Both the position numbers and the translations under genes were made by a program. A DNA stretch of 64,000 bases from an uncultured Erythrobacter sp. (GTDB lineage Bacteria > Pseudomonadota > Alphaproteobacteria > Sphingomonadales > Sphingomonadaceae). The DNA lies in assembly GCA_947488325.1 (NCBI GenBank), contig CANKYZ010000006.1:1-64000 (forward strand), in the 5' to 3' direction. Positions within the stretch are counted from its first letter, which is position 1. Each line of letters begins with the position of its first letter. Positions 16,769 to 25,936 of the stretch are shown here, piece after piece. The notes under the pieces were generated by a model. It was given only the letters and a program-made list of their open reading frames with translations, was not told the origin of the DNA and searched no databases.

Positions 16769-17644
16769 CTAACTCTCCGCTAACAATCGTTCTGCCAGTG
16801 CCAGATGCGGGCGGTCCAGCATATTGCCGTCTAGCGCCACAGTGCCCGCGCCGGGATTCTCAGCAAAGGCCTGGATGATGGCCTGTGCATGGGCGATCTC
16901 TTCAATGCTGGCGGTAAATGCCGCGTTGATGGGGGCGATCTGGGCCGGGTGAATCGCCAACATGCCGCGATACCCCGATGCGCGAACGTTGCGCGCGCGT
17001 TTCTCCAATGCTTCGAGGTCGCGAAATTCGGGTTGGACCGTCTCAATGGGGGTAACGCCAGCCTTCACCGCGCCGATCAGGCACAGGCTGCGCGCCATTT
17101 CATAGACATGAGTGTATTCGCCGTCCTGACCGCGTTGTTCGCGGGCACCCAATTCGCTGGAAAGGTCTTCTGCCCCCCAACTCATAGCGACGAGACGCGG
17201 TGCGCCGTCATAGGTGCCGGTGGTGAACATTGCGGCAGCAGTTTCAGTGACAAGCGCTGCAACTTTGGTCGATCCGGGAGCAATTCCTGCCGTTTCTTCG
17301 CGCGCGGTCAGCATCGCATTGAGCGTTTCGACATCGTGGCCGCCTTCGGCTTTAGGTAGGAAGATTCCGCCCGGCTGAGACGGCATCACCGCATCCAGAT
17401 CGTCCTCAGTCATGCCGCCCGAAAGCGGATTGACCCGCACCCAAACACGCGCCTTATTCTCCGCGCCCGCAATTGCAGCCGCCACCAAATCACGCGCTGC
17501 CGCCTTGGTTTCAGGTGCGACTGAATCTTCTAGGTCGAGAAGCGCAATGTCCGCCTCGCTCGCAATTGCTTTGCCCATCTTTTTCTCGCTGTCGCCTGGG
17601 GCAAACAGCCAGCTACGCATGCGGAGTTTGGTGGTGTCGGTCAT
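16769..17644 (-). CDS. HpcH/HpaI-type CoA ester lyase (citrate lyase beta-like)
   Basis: A 291-residue TIM-barrel lyase. It starts with SWLFAPGDSEKKMGKAIAS, followed by DIALLDLEDSVAPETKAAAR with the Mg-binding acidic residues, RVNPLSGG, FLPKAEGG and GYRGMLAIHPAQIAPINAAF. This is the CitE-like/(S)-citramalyl-CoA or malyl-CoA lyase group, and the substrate cannot be fixed. The open frame extends to 17695, but the ATG at 17644 has a good ribosome site (GAGAGGA). It follows the TonB receptor by 34 bases on the same strand, probably by chance. Confidence 0.88.
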   Translation of the reverse strand: MTDTTKLRMRSWLFAPGDSEKKMGKAIASEADIALLDLEDSVAPETKAAARDLVAAAIAGAENKARVWVRVNPLSGGMTEDDLDAVMPSQPGGIFLPKAEGGHDVETLNAMLTAREETAGIAPGSTKVAALVTETAAAMFTTGTYDGAPRLVAMSWGAEDLSSELGAREQRGQDGEYTHVYEMARSLCLIGAVKAGVTPIETVQPEFRDLEALEKRARNVRASGYRGMLAIHPAQIAPINAAFTASIEEIAHAQAIIQAFAENPGAGTVALDGNMLDRPHLALAERLLAES

Positions 17645-17678
17645 CGCAAATCCTCTCAATACCAACCGAGTAGGACGC

Positions 17679-19826
17679 TTAGAACGATCCTTCAATCGTC
17701 AGTGTGTAGACCGTACCAAATGTGCGATTGCGATCTTCGACGAAATCGACAATTCCCGCAGAACGATCGATAAAGACTGTCCGGTCAAATCGGTCCCTGC
17801 GATTGTTAAAGTTGGCGACGCTCGCTCGCATGGTCATCCCGCCAACATCCTTGTTCTCGACAAAGGCCGAGAAGAAACCGAATTCTTCGCTTCGCAGCGA
17901 AATCTCGTCGAGCCGGACCTGCGGTGCCTGCTCGTTCCAACGGGCAGCCCCGCCCACCGCCCAGACCGAACCTGAGAAATCGTGACGTATGTCGAATTCA
18001 AAGTCGGTCAAAGTGTTTCTGGAAAGCCTGCGCGGTGTGCCGAGTAGGGGATCGAGAACCGATGAATCGGCTAGATCTAATTCGACATCAATTCGCGTAC
18101 CGCGCCAGCCGATCCCTTCGGAAAGCAAGGTCAAATTGCTGCTGACACCGTAGAATTCGGCCGAAGGAATATTGCCCGGTGCCTGTCCGCCGTCTGCAAT
18201 CGGAATTTGGTCGACGATGTCAGTGATGTCTTCGTAAAATGCGCGCGCATTCAACGATCCTAATGCGCCAAGCCCAACCGTCGCTTCGATCTCGTAAACC
18301 CAGCTTTGCTGCGGGACGAGTTCGGCATTGGTCACATTTTCGCGGTCCTGATCCAAATCAACGGTGCTGAGAAAATCGAAGAAGTTGAGCTGACCAACAA
18401 CCCGTTCAACGCGGCCAGAGATATTCAGATCATCGCTGGCTTTCCAGTCCAGAGAAATTGAGCCTTTGGGCCGGTAGAATGTGCGAGTCTGACCCAGCGC
18501 CCCACTTTGACTGATCCTTGAATATTCACCGCCTAATGTCGACTGAAATTGCAGGTTTGATGCAATCGGTCGGCTATAGGTTACGCTAAGCTCAGCGCGG
18601 TCTTCGTCAACGCGGGCGGTTGCCCCATCCAATTCGACAGGTTGCAAAATTCCTGCTGCGTCGCGTTCTTCGAGCATGGATGTGATGTCGAGGATGTTGC
18701 GCGCACCTTCGGCCGCAAACAACAAGTTCCCGCCCAGTCCATCAAGACTATATTCCGCGCGCCCAATGGTTTCAAATTCGTCGGCAACGCGGTCAAATAC
18801 CGATCCTTCCGCAGGACTGTCATCTGCAAAGGTCGTAAGCGTTTGGGAAACAGTCGGACTGTTTTCGTAGCCGTGCAATCCGATGAGTTTCAACCGTCCA
18901 GGGCCGAAACCGAACTGGTAATCAAGGCCGACCTCGAAATTGAACTCGTCTTCCTTGTTTGAGAAAAATCGGCTGCGATCAATCGGCGAAATCGTGCCAG
19001 AACGCTCTGATGTTTCGGTCGCTCTGAAAAAGAAACCAACGACTTCGCCCGTTGCATTCAAGACGTTGCCATTGTCAGCGATGCGGGTGAATGAGCCTGA
19101 CAGGCTTGGCCGATCAACATCGAAGTTCGACTGTTCATCACGCGTGTCGATCAGCGCGCCGGCAGCATCAAAGACCTGTTCGATCCCTTCATTCCCGCGC
19201 CTGTTCGAATCGTTCTCCAGCGCTAGAGTCCATTCGGTTTTCTCCCCGCCGCCCGCAAGTGAAACCGACCCCTCATAAAAGCGTGCGGGTGTGCCTCTGC
19301 TGCGAAATCGCGGAGCATATCTAAACTGTCCGGTGATCCCGCCGGTGCTGTTTGTGACGACATTCAGGACTTGGCCTGAAAGCCCGCCGATATCGAGGCT
19401 CGCCCCGTCGACCAATTCCAGACGCACGACCTCTTCGGCTGGGATGCGTTGGAGAGCTTCGACTGGCCCATTCGACTTGCCTGATATGCGTCGGCCATTG
19501 ACGATAACATTGGTGTTAGCCTGGCCTAGACCGCGTGCGCCATCATCCGACTGGATTGAAAAGCCGGGAATTTGCCGCGCCATATCGAGCGCGCTGCGCG
19601 GAGCGAAGCGTTCAAAATCTTCTGGGGTGAAGGTGCGGCGCGTGTTGGATTGACTTGATGGTTCGCCAGTCTCATCCGAATCCGCGCTCTCGACATTGAC
19701 TGCGTCTTCAGCTTCATCGCCGTCAGCCTCGCTGGCAGAAACTTGGCCTGCACAAAGTGCGACTGCAGCACTGCCGACTAAGAAATGTGTGGATTTCACA
19801 AGGGAGGTAAAGCGCGGAAAGCCCAT
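17679..19826 (-). CDS. TonB-dependent outer-membrane receptor
   Basis: A 715-residue outer-membrane protein. A signal peptide (about residues 1-28, ending GQVSAS) precedes an acidic linker and the plug domain (PEDFERFAPRSALDMARQIPGFSIQ, then VNGRRISGKS). The long beta-barrel ends in the terminal Phe (TIEGSF) expected for BamA recognition. It would take up a ligand using TonB energy. The ligand is unknown. The frame extends into tRNA-Pro(GGG), but that part is tRNA sequence, so I start at ATG 19826. It is 1.6 kb from the lasso locus and on the other strand, so a link to lasso peptide uptake is only a possibility. Confidence 0.88.
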   Translation of the reverse strand: MGFPRFTSLVKSTHFLVGSAAVALCAGQVSASEADGDEAEDAVNVESADSDETGEPSSQSNTRRTFTPEDFERFAPRSALDMARQIPGFSIQSDDGARGLGQANTNVIVNGRRISGKSNGPVEALQRIPAEEVVRLELVDGASLDIGGLSGQVLNVVTNSTGGITGQFRYAPRFRSRGTPARFYEGSVSLAGGGEKTEWTLALENDSNRRGNEGIEQVFDAAGALIDTRDEQSNFDVDRPSLSGSFTRIADNGNVLNATGEVVGFFFRATETSERSGTISPIDRSRFFSNKEDEFNFEVGLDYQFGFGPGRLKLIGLHGYENSPTVSQTLTTFADDSPAEGSVFDRVADEFETIGRAEYSLDGLGGNLLFAAEGARNILDITSMLEERDAAGILQPVELDGATARVDEDRAELSVTYSRPIASNLQFQSTLGGEYSRISQSGALGQTRTFYRPKGSISLDWKASDDLNISGRVERVVGQLNFFDFLSTVDLDQDRENVTNAELVPQQSWVYEIEATVGLGALGSLNARAFYEDITDIVDQIPIADGGQAPGNIPSAEFYGVSSNLTLLSEGIGWRGTRIDVELDLADSSVLDPLLGTPRRLSRNTLTDFEFDIRHDFSGSVWAVGGAARWNEQAPQVRLDEISLRSEEFGFFSAFVENKDVGGMTMRASVANFNNRRDRFDRTVFIDRSAGIVDFVEDRNRTFGTVYTLTIEGSF

Positions 19827-19927
19827 GCAAGTTCCTTGCGCAGGCTGGACACAAATGAATAGCCTCAAGGGACCAACCGGGCTTCTGGTTCGATGAACCT
19901 CAATCGGTGCTGTGATATGTGCTCCAC

Positions 19928-20004
19928 TGGTCGGGAAGACAGGATTCGAACCTGCGACCCCCACACCCCCAGTGTGATGCGCTACCAGGCTGCGCTACTT
20001 CCCG
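19928..20004 (-). tRNA. tRNA-Pro (anticodon GGG)
   Basis: The minus strand forms a cloverleaf: acceptor CGGGAAG/CTTCCCG, anticodon stem CACAC/GTGTG with loop TGGGGGT (anticodon GGG), T arm with GTTCGAATC, encoded CCA at 19928-19930. 77 bases. Confidence 0.95.
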
Positions 20005-20260
20005 TATCCAGTGGAGGCGCGCGCTATAGGGCGGTGGTTTCACTCTGGCAAGCGACTTGCGGCAGGTATTCAAGTGGTCAGAGCTCGCAATTTGTGATGC
20101 GGCCATGCACTATACTTTTCCTTCGCGAATTGCGGGGTGCTTGCATTGCTGCTAACCGCGCCCACTTAAATCCTCATTGGGTAAGGGGAAAAGCGGCGTC
20201 AGCTGCCAAAAGCCTGCCCACAAAGACCGACCACACCAATTTTGACGGGCTAGTTTAGAA

Positions 20261-20587
20261 ATGTTTGACCTTCTTACCGCTGCTGGAACGGCCACAGCTG
20301 AAGCACCTCCGGCCTGGATCAACTGGCTGCCTATTGTTGGCATGGTCGTGATTTTTTGGTTCCTGATCATTCGTCCCCAGATGAAGCGGCAGAAAGAGCA
20401 TCAGACAAAGGTTGGTGGTCTGAAAAAAGGTGATCAAGTTGTCACGCAGGGCGGGCTGGTCGGTAAAGTGATCAAGGTTGACGATACCTATGCTGAAATT
20501 GAGCTGGCAAAAGATGTGCGGGTTAAAGCCGTTAAAAACACGATTGCCGATTTGATTGAGCCGGGCACGAAACCGGCCAACGACTGA
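20261..20587 (+). CDS. yajC: Preprotein translocase subunit YajC
   Basis: A 108-residue single-pass inner-membrane protein. The hydrophobic span is about residues 16-39 (WLPIVGMVVIFWFLIIRPQ), followed by the typical RPQMKRQKEHQ and GDQVVTQGGLVGKV. It associates with SecDF. First gene of yajC-secD-secF, the usual order. Confidence 0.96.
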   Translation: MFDLLTAAGTATAEAPPAWINWLPIVGMVVIFWFLIIRPQMKRQKEHQTKVGGLKKGDQVVTQGGLVGKVIKVDDTYAEIELAKDVRVKAVKNTIADLIEPGTKPAND

Positions 20588-20665
20588 ATTTTAGCGGAGA
20601 CTGAGCTGCGCGACCGCGCTCTCAGATATCAATGACACACGACATAAGGTTCAAATTGGGCGGCA

Positions 20666-22258
20666 ATGCTTGAAATTCCTCTCTGGAAGAAGATTTCGCT
20701 TTGGGTGTTTACCCTGGCGATCGCGGCTGCCGCGCTTCCCTCTTTGTTGGCGCCTGCGGGTATTGATGCAGGCGAAGGCGCGCCGCAGGTCAATCTTGGG
20801 CTGGACCTTGCAGGCGGTTCGCACCTGCTGCTCGAAGCTGATCCTGCAGATGTTGCGCAGCAGCGGCTTGAAAACATGGAAGAGGCGGTTGAAGCTGCGC
20901 TTAGGCAGGCCAATCCAAAGGTAGAGTTCGGCGATACGTCGCGGTCCAATGGGCAGTTGTCGTTTATCCTCGATTCCTCGGCTGATATTGATCGGGCGCG
21001 GGGCATTCTTGAACCCTTGATGATGGGCGACGGACTGCGGCGTGAATGGGATTTGAGCGTGGTCGATGGCCAGCGCATGGTCTTGACTCCCACTGATAGC
21101 GGTGAGGCGGTTGCGCTAAACACCGCAATGGACGGAGCCGTTGAAGTTGTCCGCCGCCGGATCGATCTGTTGGGCACCCGCGAACCGACGATCATTCGTC
21201 AGGGCGAAACGCGTATCGTGGTTCAGGTGCCTGGCCTGCAAGACCCGCAAGCTTTGAAAGAGCAACTGGGTCAAACTGCGCAGCTCGAATTCAAGTTAGT
21301 CGATCAGCAAGCCTTGCCGACCAATACCCAAGCCGGTGTGGCCAATCCGGGCAGTCAGATTTTCCCGTATGCGGAAGATGGTGATTTTGTCGGCGGTTTT
21401 GAGGCGGTAAAGCGCCTTGGCGGCATTCGCGGTGACAGCCTAATCGATGCGAAAGCTGGAGTGAACCCGCAGACGAATGAGAACATCGTAAATATCCAGT
21501 TCGATCAACAAGGCGGACAGAAGTTTGCTAAACTGAGCACCGAGAATGTGGGTGAACGATTTGCGATTATCCTTGATGGGGAAGTGATTTCCGCCCCGAC
21601 TTTCAATGAACCGATATTGGGCGGCGCTGCGCAAATCTCTGGTAGTTTCACAGCCGCGAGTGCGAACCAGTTAGCAATTTCACTGCAATCAGGTGCGCTT
21701 CCAGTGCCGCTAACCGTGATAGAGGAGCGCACGGTTGGGCCAGATCTTGGTGCTGAGTCCATTCGCAGCGGTCTGATTGCGATGCTGATCGGCAGCATTG
21801 CGGTGATAACACTGATGATCGCGACCTATGGCCGGTTCGGCGTCTATGCGACCGTCGCTTTGATCTTCAACGTATTGATTCTGCTCGGTGCAATGGCGAT
21901 CGGTAATTTCACTCTGACATTGCCGGGTATTGCAGGCTTCGTTCTGACAGTTGGTGCGGCGGTGGACGCCAATGTTCTGATCAACGAACGAATACGCGAG
22001 GAACGAAAACGCGGGCGCAAAGTCATCACCGCAGTCGAAAATGGCTACAAAGAAGCCAGCCGCGCGATTTACGATGCGAACATCACTAACTTTATTGCAG
22101 GCGCATTGCTGTTCTGGTTTGGCTCTGGCCCCATCCGCGGATTTGCTGTGGTTCTGGTGATCGGACTTATTACCTCGGTCTTCACCGCTCTGGCGCTGAC
22201 CAAAATGTGGGTGTCCGGCTACCTTGCCGCGAAGCGTCCTAAAGATATCTCGATTTAA
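20666..22258 (+). CDS. secD: Protein translocase subunit SecD
   Basis: A 530-residue inner-membrane protein that uses the proton gradient to pull preproteins through SecYEG. An N-terminal span (about 6-25) is followed by NLGLDLAGGSHLLLEAD, the periplasmic P1 domain, RRRIDLLGTREPTI, and a C-terminal block of five spans from about residue 360 with VDANVLINERIREER. Length is typical. secF follows after 16 bases containing GGAAGG as its ribosome site. Confidence 0.97.
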   Translation: MLEIPLWKKISLWVFTLAIAAAALPSLLAPAGIDAGEGAPQVNLGLDLAGGSHLLLEADPADVAQQRLENMEEAVEAALRQANPKVEFGDTSRSNGQLSFILDSSADIDRARGILEPLMMGDGLRREWDLSVVDGQRMVLTPTDSGEAVALNTAMDGAVEVVRRRIDLLGTREPTIIRQGETRIVVQVPGLQDPQALKEQLGQTAQLEFKLVDQQALPTNTQAGVANPGSQIFPYAEDGDFVGGFEAVKRLGGIRGDSLIDAKAGVNPQTNENIVNIQFDQQGGQKFAKLSTENVGERFAIILDGEVISAPTFNEPILGGAAQISGSFTAASANQLAISLQSGALPVPLTVIEERTVGPDLGAESIRSGLIAMLIGSIAVITLMIATYGRFGVYATVALIFNVLILLGAMAIGNFTLTLPGIAGFVLTVGAAVDANVLINERIREERKRGRKVITAVENGYKEASRAIYDANITNFIAGALLFWFGSGPIRGFAVVLVIGLITSVFTALALTKMWVSGYLAAKRPKDISI

Positions 22259-22274
22259 GGAAGGGTGACGAGAC

Positions 22275-23249
22275 ATGAAACTGCTTAAGCTCGTGCCTCA
22301 GGACACCAATATAAAGTTCCTGAAACTTCGCGTGCCCTTCTTTATTGTCAGCCTGTTGCTTATGGCGGCAAGCTGGACGTTGGTGGCGACAATGGGCCTG
22401 AATTACGGGGTCGATTTCGCCGGCGGACAGGTTGTTCAAGCGACCTTTACCGAAGTTGAAACCGCACCAATCGAAGACATTCGCGTGCGTGTGGATGCGC
22501 TTGAATCGGTTAGCGATCCTGTGATTCAGCGCTTTGGTGACGACAATGAAGTCGCGATCCGCGTTAAATTGCCGCCAGAGGCTGAGGGCGACCCCGCGTT
22601 CGCCAATGCGATGACCAATGCAATTGTCATTGAACTGGAAAGCATGGGCGCCCGAATTGACGGTGTTGATAGCGTTTCGGGCAAGGTTTCTGGCGAATTC
22701 CGCAACGATGCCGTACTCGCTCTGCTTGCGGCGATGTTGATGGTGGCGCTGTATATCTGGGTTCGGTTTGAATGGCAGTTTGGTGTCGGCGCGCTGTTCG
22801 CACTGTTCCATGATGTGTCGCTAACCTTGGGGATGTTTGCGCTGTTCCAGATGGAATTCAGCTTGCAAATCATCGCCGCAATTCTGGCCATTATCGGTTA
22901 TTCACTGAATGATACGATTGTCGTCTATGACCGCATCCGGGAAAATCTGAAAAAGTATCGCAAGATGCCTTTGCCAGAACTGCTCGACCTATCGGTGAAT
23001 GAAACATTGGCCCGAACGGTAATGACATCGCTGACGCTGCTCGTGGCGCTGTTGCCGCTGTTGTTCTTTGGCCCGGCAAGCCTGTTTGGCATGGTGGCTG
23101 CGATCACCGCAGGCTTGTTTATCGGGACCTATTCGAGCGTCTATCTCGCTTCGCCAATCTTGATCTGGCTGGGTGTGAATTCCGATAGCTTTGTGCCTCA
23201 GGAAACGGAAGCAGATCGCCAAGAGAAGAAGGTCTTGGGCCAGCTCTAG
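22275..23249 (+). CDS. secF: Protein translocase subunit SecF
   Basis: A 324-residue inner-membrane protein, partner of SecD. Visible are the first span (about 17-40), NYGVDFAGGQVVQATF, the periplasmic domain, and the C-terminal spans with GYSLNDTIVVYDRIRENL and NETLARTVMTSLT. Last gene of the operon. Confidence 0.97.
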   Translation: MKLLKLVPQDTNIKFLKLRVPFFIVSLLLMAASWTLVATMGLNYGVDFAGGQVVQATFTEVETAPIEDIRVRVDALESVSDPVIQRFGDDNEVAIRVKLPPEAEGDPAFANAMTNAIVIELESMGARIDGVDSVSGKVSGEFRNDAVLALLAAMLMVALYIWVRFEWQFGVGALFALFHDVSLTLGMFALFQMEFSLQIIAAILAIIGYSLNDTIVVYDRIRENLKKYRKMPLPELLDLSVNETLARTVMTSLTLLVALLPLLFFGPASLFGMVAAITAGLFIGTYSSVYLASPILIWLGVNSDSFVPQETEADRQEKKVLGQL

Positions 23250-23352
23250 CCCTCTGCGCTCTCGGGCCACCCGTGCCTTCTACCCTTCCACCCCCGATAT
23301 CTCTGAACAGAAGGGCGGAGCGAGAGGATGGTTTTGGCTGATTGTCGGCAAA

Positions 23353-24546
23353 TTACCGCTGCATCAATTGGTCGTAATGTGCGCCCAGTTCCAGCGCATT
23401 GGTTTCCCAGCTGAACCTTTCGGCCATGGCTGCAACCGCTAGCCGCATAGGCGGGTTGTTGAGGATTTCGTTGACGCCGTCAGCCACAGCTTCAGGATTG
23501 CGATCAACCAGCCGCCCTGCTGTGTTGTTTGTGATGAGTTCACGTGCACCGCCCACATCGCATGTGACCACGGGCGTTCCGCAAGCTAGTGCCTCTACCC
23601 ATGCATTGGCTAGGCCCTCATTCATCGTTGGCAGGACCATCGCATCGGATGCAGACAGGATCAGCGGCAGCAGGTCGTGATCGAGCGACCCTGCAAAATA
23701 GACCCGGTCCGCAAGGCCCAGATCACGGGCGAGTTCGCGCAAATGCACCTCGTCTTCGCCTTTGCCGATTAACACCAGCCGTGCGCCTTCAATCTTGGCC
23801 AAAGCAGCAATGGCGATGTCTTGCCCTTTACGCTCTATCAGGGCACCAACACAGGTTAGCAGCGGGGCATTGTCGGGGATGACAAAACCCAGTTCTGAGC
23901 CAAGCTGCGGGCGCAATTGCGTGTGTTCCAATGGGCGAAAACGATCACGGTCCAGTCCAGTATAATGGACCCGAATTTTAGACCGAGGCATGCCCATCTC
24001 TGCCATTTGCCCGGCCAATGCCTCGCTTACGGCAAGAATTCCATCGGCGCATTCGGCAGCTTCGAGCATTTGTTCGCGGGCGAAATCAAAGTCGCCCCAA
24101 TAGGTGATGTCGCTGCCGCGGGCTTTGAGTGATAGCGGCACGCCAATCTTTCGCGCAATCCATGCCGCAGCAGGACCGTCGGGAAAGAAAAACTGAGCAT
24201 CAATCACATCAATCGGCGTTTCTGCATGGAGCTGCTCCATAAGCGGCAGAGCGGCCTTCGCGATGGCAGCGGCATTGCGACGTGCGCCAACCGCTGGAAT
24301 CAGAGTGAAGTGCGGGCGATGGATCGTGACACCGTGTTCTTTGCTAAGTTCGTCAAGCTGGGACAAGGCCCGATATCGGCCCAGAGCGATGGGGGGAATG
24401 CCGATAGGATTGACGACGCTGACCCGCCAATCGCCATGTTCAGCGCCGCGTTTGGCCAGAGCTTCGAGCGAACGTGCCACAAAGGTGCCAAAGCGCGGAT
24501 TAACCGCGTTGGGATAAAGCGTGCTGAGCACTACGACGTGTTTCAC
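23353..24546 (-). CDS. Glycosyltransferase, GT4 family
   Basis: A 397-residue cytoplasmic or membrane-associated GT-B enzyme. The N-terminal domain starts VVVLSTLYPNAVNPRFG. The C-terminal nucleotide-sugar domain holds VGALIERKGQDIAIAAL, LIGKGEDE and the EX7E-type region in PTMNEGLANAWVEALACGTPVV. It would transfer a sugar to a lipid, polysaccharide or small molecule. No polysaccharide genes are adjacent to narrow this down. It faces secF tail to tail. Confidence 0.9.
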   Translation of the reverse strand: MKHVVVLSTLYPNAVNPRFGTFVARSLEALAKRGAEHGDWRVSVVNPIGIPPIALGRYRALSQLDELSKEHGVTIHRPHFTLIPAVGARRNAAAIAKAALPLMEQLHAETPIDVIDAQFFFPDGPAAAWIARKIGVPLSLKARGSDITYWGDFDFAREQMLEAAECADGILAVSEALAGQMAEMGMPRSKIRVHYTGLDRDRFRPLEHTQLRPQLGSELGFVIPDNAPLLTCVGALIERKGQDIAIAALAKIEGARLVLIGKGEDEVHLRELARDLGLADRVYFAGSLDHDLLPLILSASDAMVLPTMNEGLANAWVEALACGTPVVTCDVGGARELITNNTAGRLVDRNPEAVADGVNEILNNPPMRLAVAAMAERFSWETNALELGAHYDQLMQR

Positions 24547-24615
24547 ATCGAATGTCCTCTGGCTAGTATCACTTTCGCTCCTGTCATTCGCTGCATCAGC
24601 GATAATCCTAGTGCC

Positions 24616-24643
24616 TTAACGTGATCGTTAACGTGTGCGTTAA
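24616..24643. repeat. Three TTAA boxes at exact 12-base spacing
   Basis: TTAA occurs at 24616, 24628 and 24640. The first two are followed by the similar octamers CGTGATCG and CGTGTGCG. The array lies 70-97 bases upstream of the glycosyltransferase start. CtrA sites are TTAA-N7-TTAA, while the gap here is 8, so CtrA binding is not supported as it stands. Confidence 0.4.
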
Positions 24644-24687
24644 AGCAAACTAAATTTCCGATCACATCAACGCTGGCGAACTTACTC

Positions 24688-24747
24688 GACTGCTGATCAC
24701 AGTGGACGGGCCAGCCCAACTGCTGATCACAGCGGACGGACCAACAT
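24688..24747 (-). repeat. 30-base tandem duplication at the 3' end of the XRE gene
   Basis: Units 24688-24717 and 24718-24747 agree at about 24 of 30 positions and share the core TGCTGATCACAG. The stop codon of the XRE regulator (24727-24729) lies in the unit nearer the gene, and the outer unit carries the same TGA in the same frame. Confidence 0.6.
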
Positions 24748-25320
24748 AGTCGCGACCGCTATCCAAGGCGGGTTATCTATAACCTGCTGCTTATTACCCG
24801 CTTGTGAAGGCAAAATTCCGACCAATGTGCCGCGCCGATCGATAAGCCGTCCAAACGTAAACCTTCCGCCCGGACGCGGGATTAGACAATCCCGGTTGAT
24901 TGCGGACCCGCTATCATCGGGCTCAATTTGCTTGAGCCATACCATATCGCCGGGCCGATATTCTCCAACAGAAGCGGTGATTTCGAGCACAAGCATCGTT
25001 GCATCGCCGCCATCTACGGAAGATTGCGCTGCGATTTCGGTTGGGAGAATTGCTTCGCGCGGGGTGTCGAGAGCTTCGGGATCGGACAGACCCAGTTGCA
25101 CGACAATCTGCGCGCGTTTCTGCTCCTCAGAACGAACCAAAATTTCCGGATCAACATTAAGGGCTGTGCCAATACGGTCCATCCACTTGATGGAGAGATT
25201 GCGCATTCCGGTCTCTAACCGTCCGATTGTCTGCGCGGTTGTAGGTGGGTCGCAGGCTTCTGCCAGGTCGGCGAGGGTGAACCCCTTGGCCTTTCGAATC
25301 TCGCGGATGCGATTGATCAT
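24727..25320 (-). CDS. XRE-family regulator with possible S24-like C-terminal domain
   Basis: A 197-residue regulator. Residues about 1-58 form a Cro/CI helix-turn-helix (IREIRKAKGFTLADLAEACD, then TIGRLETGMRNLSIKWMDRI). The C-terminal part (about 105-197) resembles the LexA/S24 fold (GDMVWLKQIEP, NRDCLIPRP, FGRLIDRRG), but I cannot identify the Ser/Lys self-cleavage pair. It probably represses itself and perhaps the divergent DUF6456 gene: overlapping palindromes lie between them at 25341-25359. The 3' end carries a 30-base tandem duplication. Confidence 0.82.
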   Translation of the reverse strand: MINRIREIRKAKGFTLADLAEACDPPTTAQTIGRLETGMRNLSIKWMDRIGTALNVDPEILVRSEEQKRAQIVVQLGLSDPEALDTPREAILPTEIAAQSSVDGGDATMLVLEITASVGEYRPGDMVWLKQIEPDDSGSAINRDCLIPRPGGRFTFGRLIDRRGTLVGILPSQAGNKQQVIDNPPWIAVATMLVRPL

Positions 25321-25340
25321 GTGCGGTGCCTCCTCGATAT

Positions 25341-25359
25341 AATTTGAACCAAATTGGTT
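25341..25359. promoter_or_regulatory. Overlapping palindromes, candidate XRE operator
   Basis: AACCAA-A-TTGGTT (25347-25359) overlaps AATTTG-AAC-CAAATT (25341-25355). The site is 21-39 bases upstream of the XRE start and about 80 bases upstream of the DUF6456 gene on the other side. Its position is right for autorepression. Confidence 0.5.
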
Positions 25360-25438
25360 TTTACTTTCCTACAGTTTTACAATTTTGGCAAGGGTGATTG
25401 GTGGTTGCAGCCGATCTGGCACAAAGGGAGAATCCAAC

Positions 25439-25912
25439 ATGAAACGGCAATTGGTCGAACGCGAACTGACATCTGAAGGCCCGCGCCGAGGTGAGGGTGC
25501 CCGCAAGACACAGCGGAGTGTCACAGTCAATCTTGGCGAATCGCCGATCGCATGGTTGCATTCGCGCGGTCACATTGATGCACGGCTTTTCGATGCAGGC
25601 GAAGCATTGCGAAGCGATTACGAACGGGCGCAGCTATCACCCAATGTGACGATGCGTTGGGACGTTGTCCGAGTGAAATCGACTGGAGATGTGGGTTTGT
25701 CTCCGACTGAGAAGCAGATCGCCGCGAAACAACGCTTTGATGGGGCGCTGGGTGCAGCGGGCAAGGGGTTGGAGGACATCCTGTGGCGGGTCGTATGTGG
25801 ATGCGAGGGATTGCCCGAAGCGGAAAAATCGTTGGGCTGGCCCGCGCGAAGCGGCAAATTGGTGCTGAAACTGGCACTGGACCGGGTTGCGGATTTTTAT
25901 CGGATCGGGTGA
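25439..25912 (+). CDS. DUF6456 domain-containing protein
   Basis: A 157-residue protein. It opens KRQLVERELTSEGPRRGEG and has the DUF6456 pattern SPIAWLHSRGHIDARLFDAGEALRSD-like, followed by YERAQLSPNVTMRWD. The function of the family, known from alphaproteobacteria, is not established. The frame is open back to 25385, but ATG 25439 is preceded by GGGAG at a good distance. Divergent from the XRE gene. Confidence 0.85.
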   Translation: MKRQLVERELTSEGPRRGEGARKTQRSVTVNLGESPIAWLHSRGHIDARLFDAGEALRSDYERAQLSPNVTMRWDVVRVKSTGDVGLSPTEKQIAAKQRFDGALGAAGKGLEDILWRVVCGCEGLPEAEKSLGWPARSGKLVLKLALDRVADFYRIG

Positions 25913-25936
25913 ATGGGCAAGCTCTGCTTTACGCCC

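Noticed and set aside
17679..19826. TonB receptor as part of the lasso system
   Set aside because: It is on the opposite strand, 1.7 kb away with two unrelated genes between, and no isopeptidase is present. I leave it as a general receptor.
24616..24643. CtrA binding sites
   Set aside because: The spacing is TTAA-N8-TTAA, while the CtrA site has N7.
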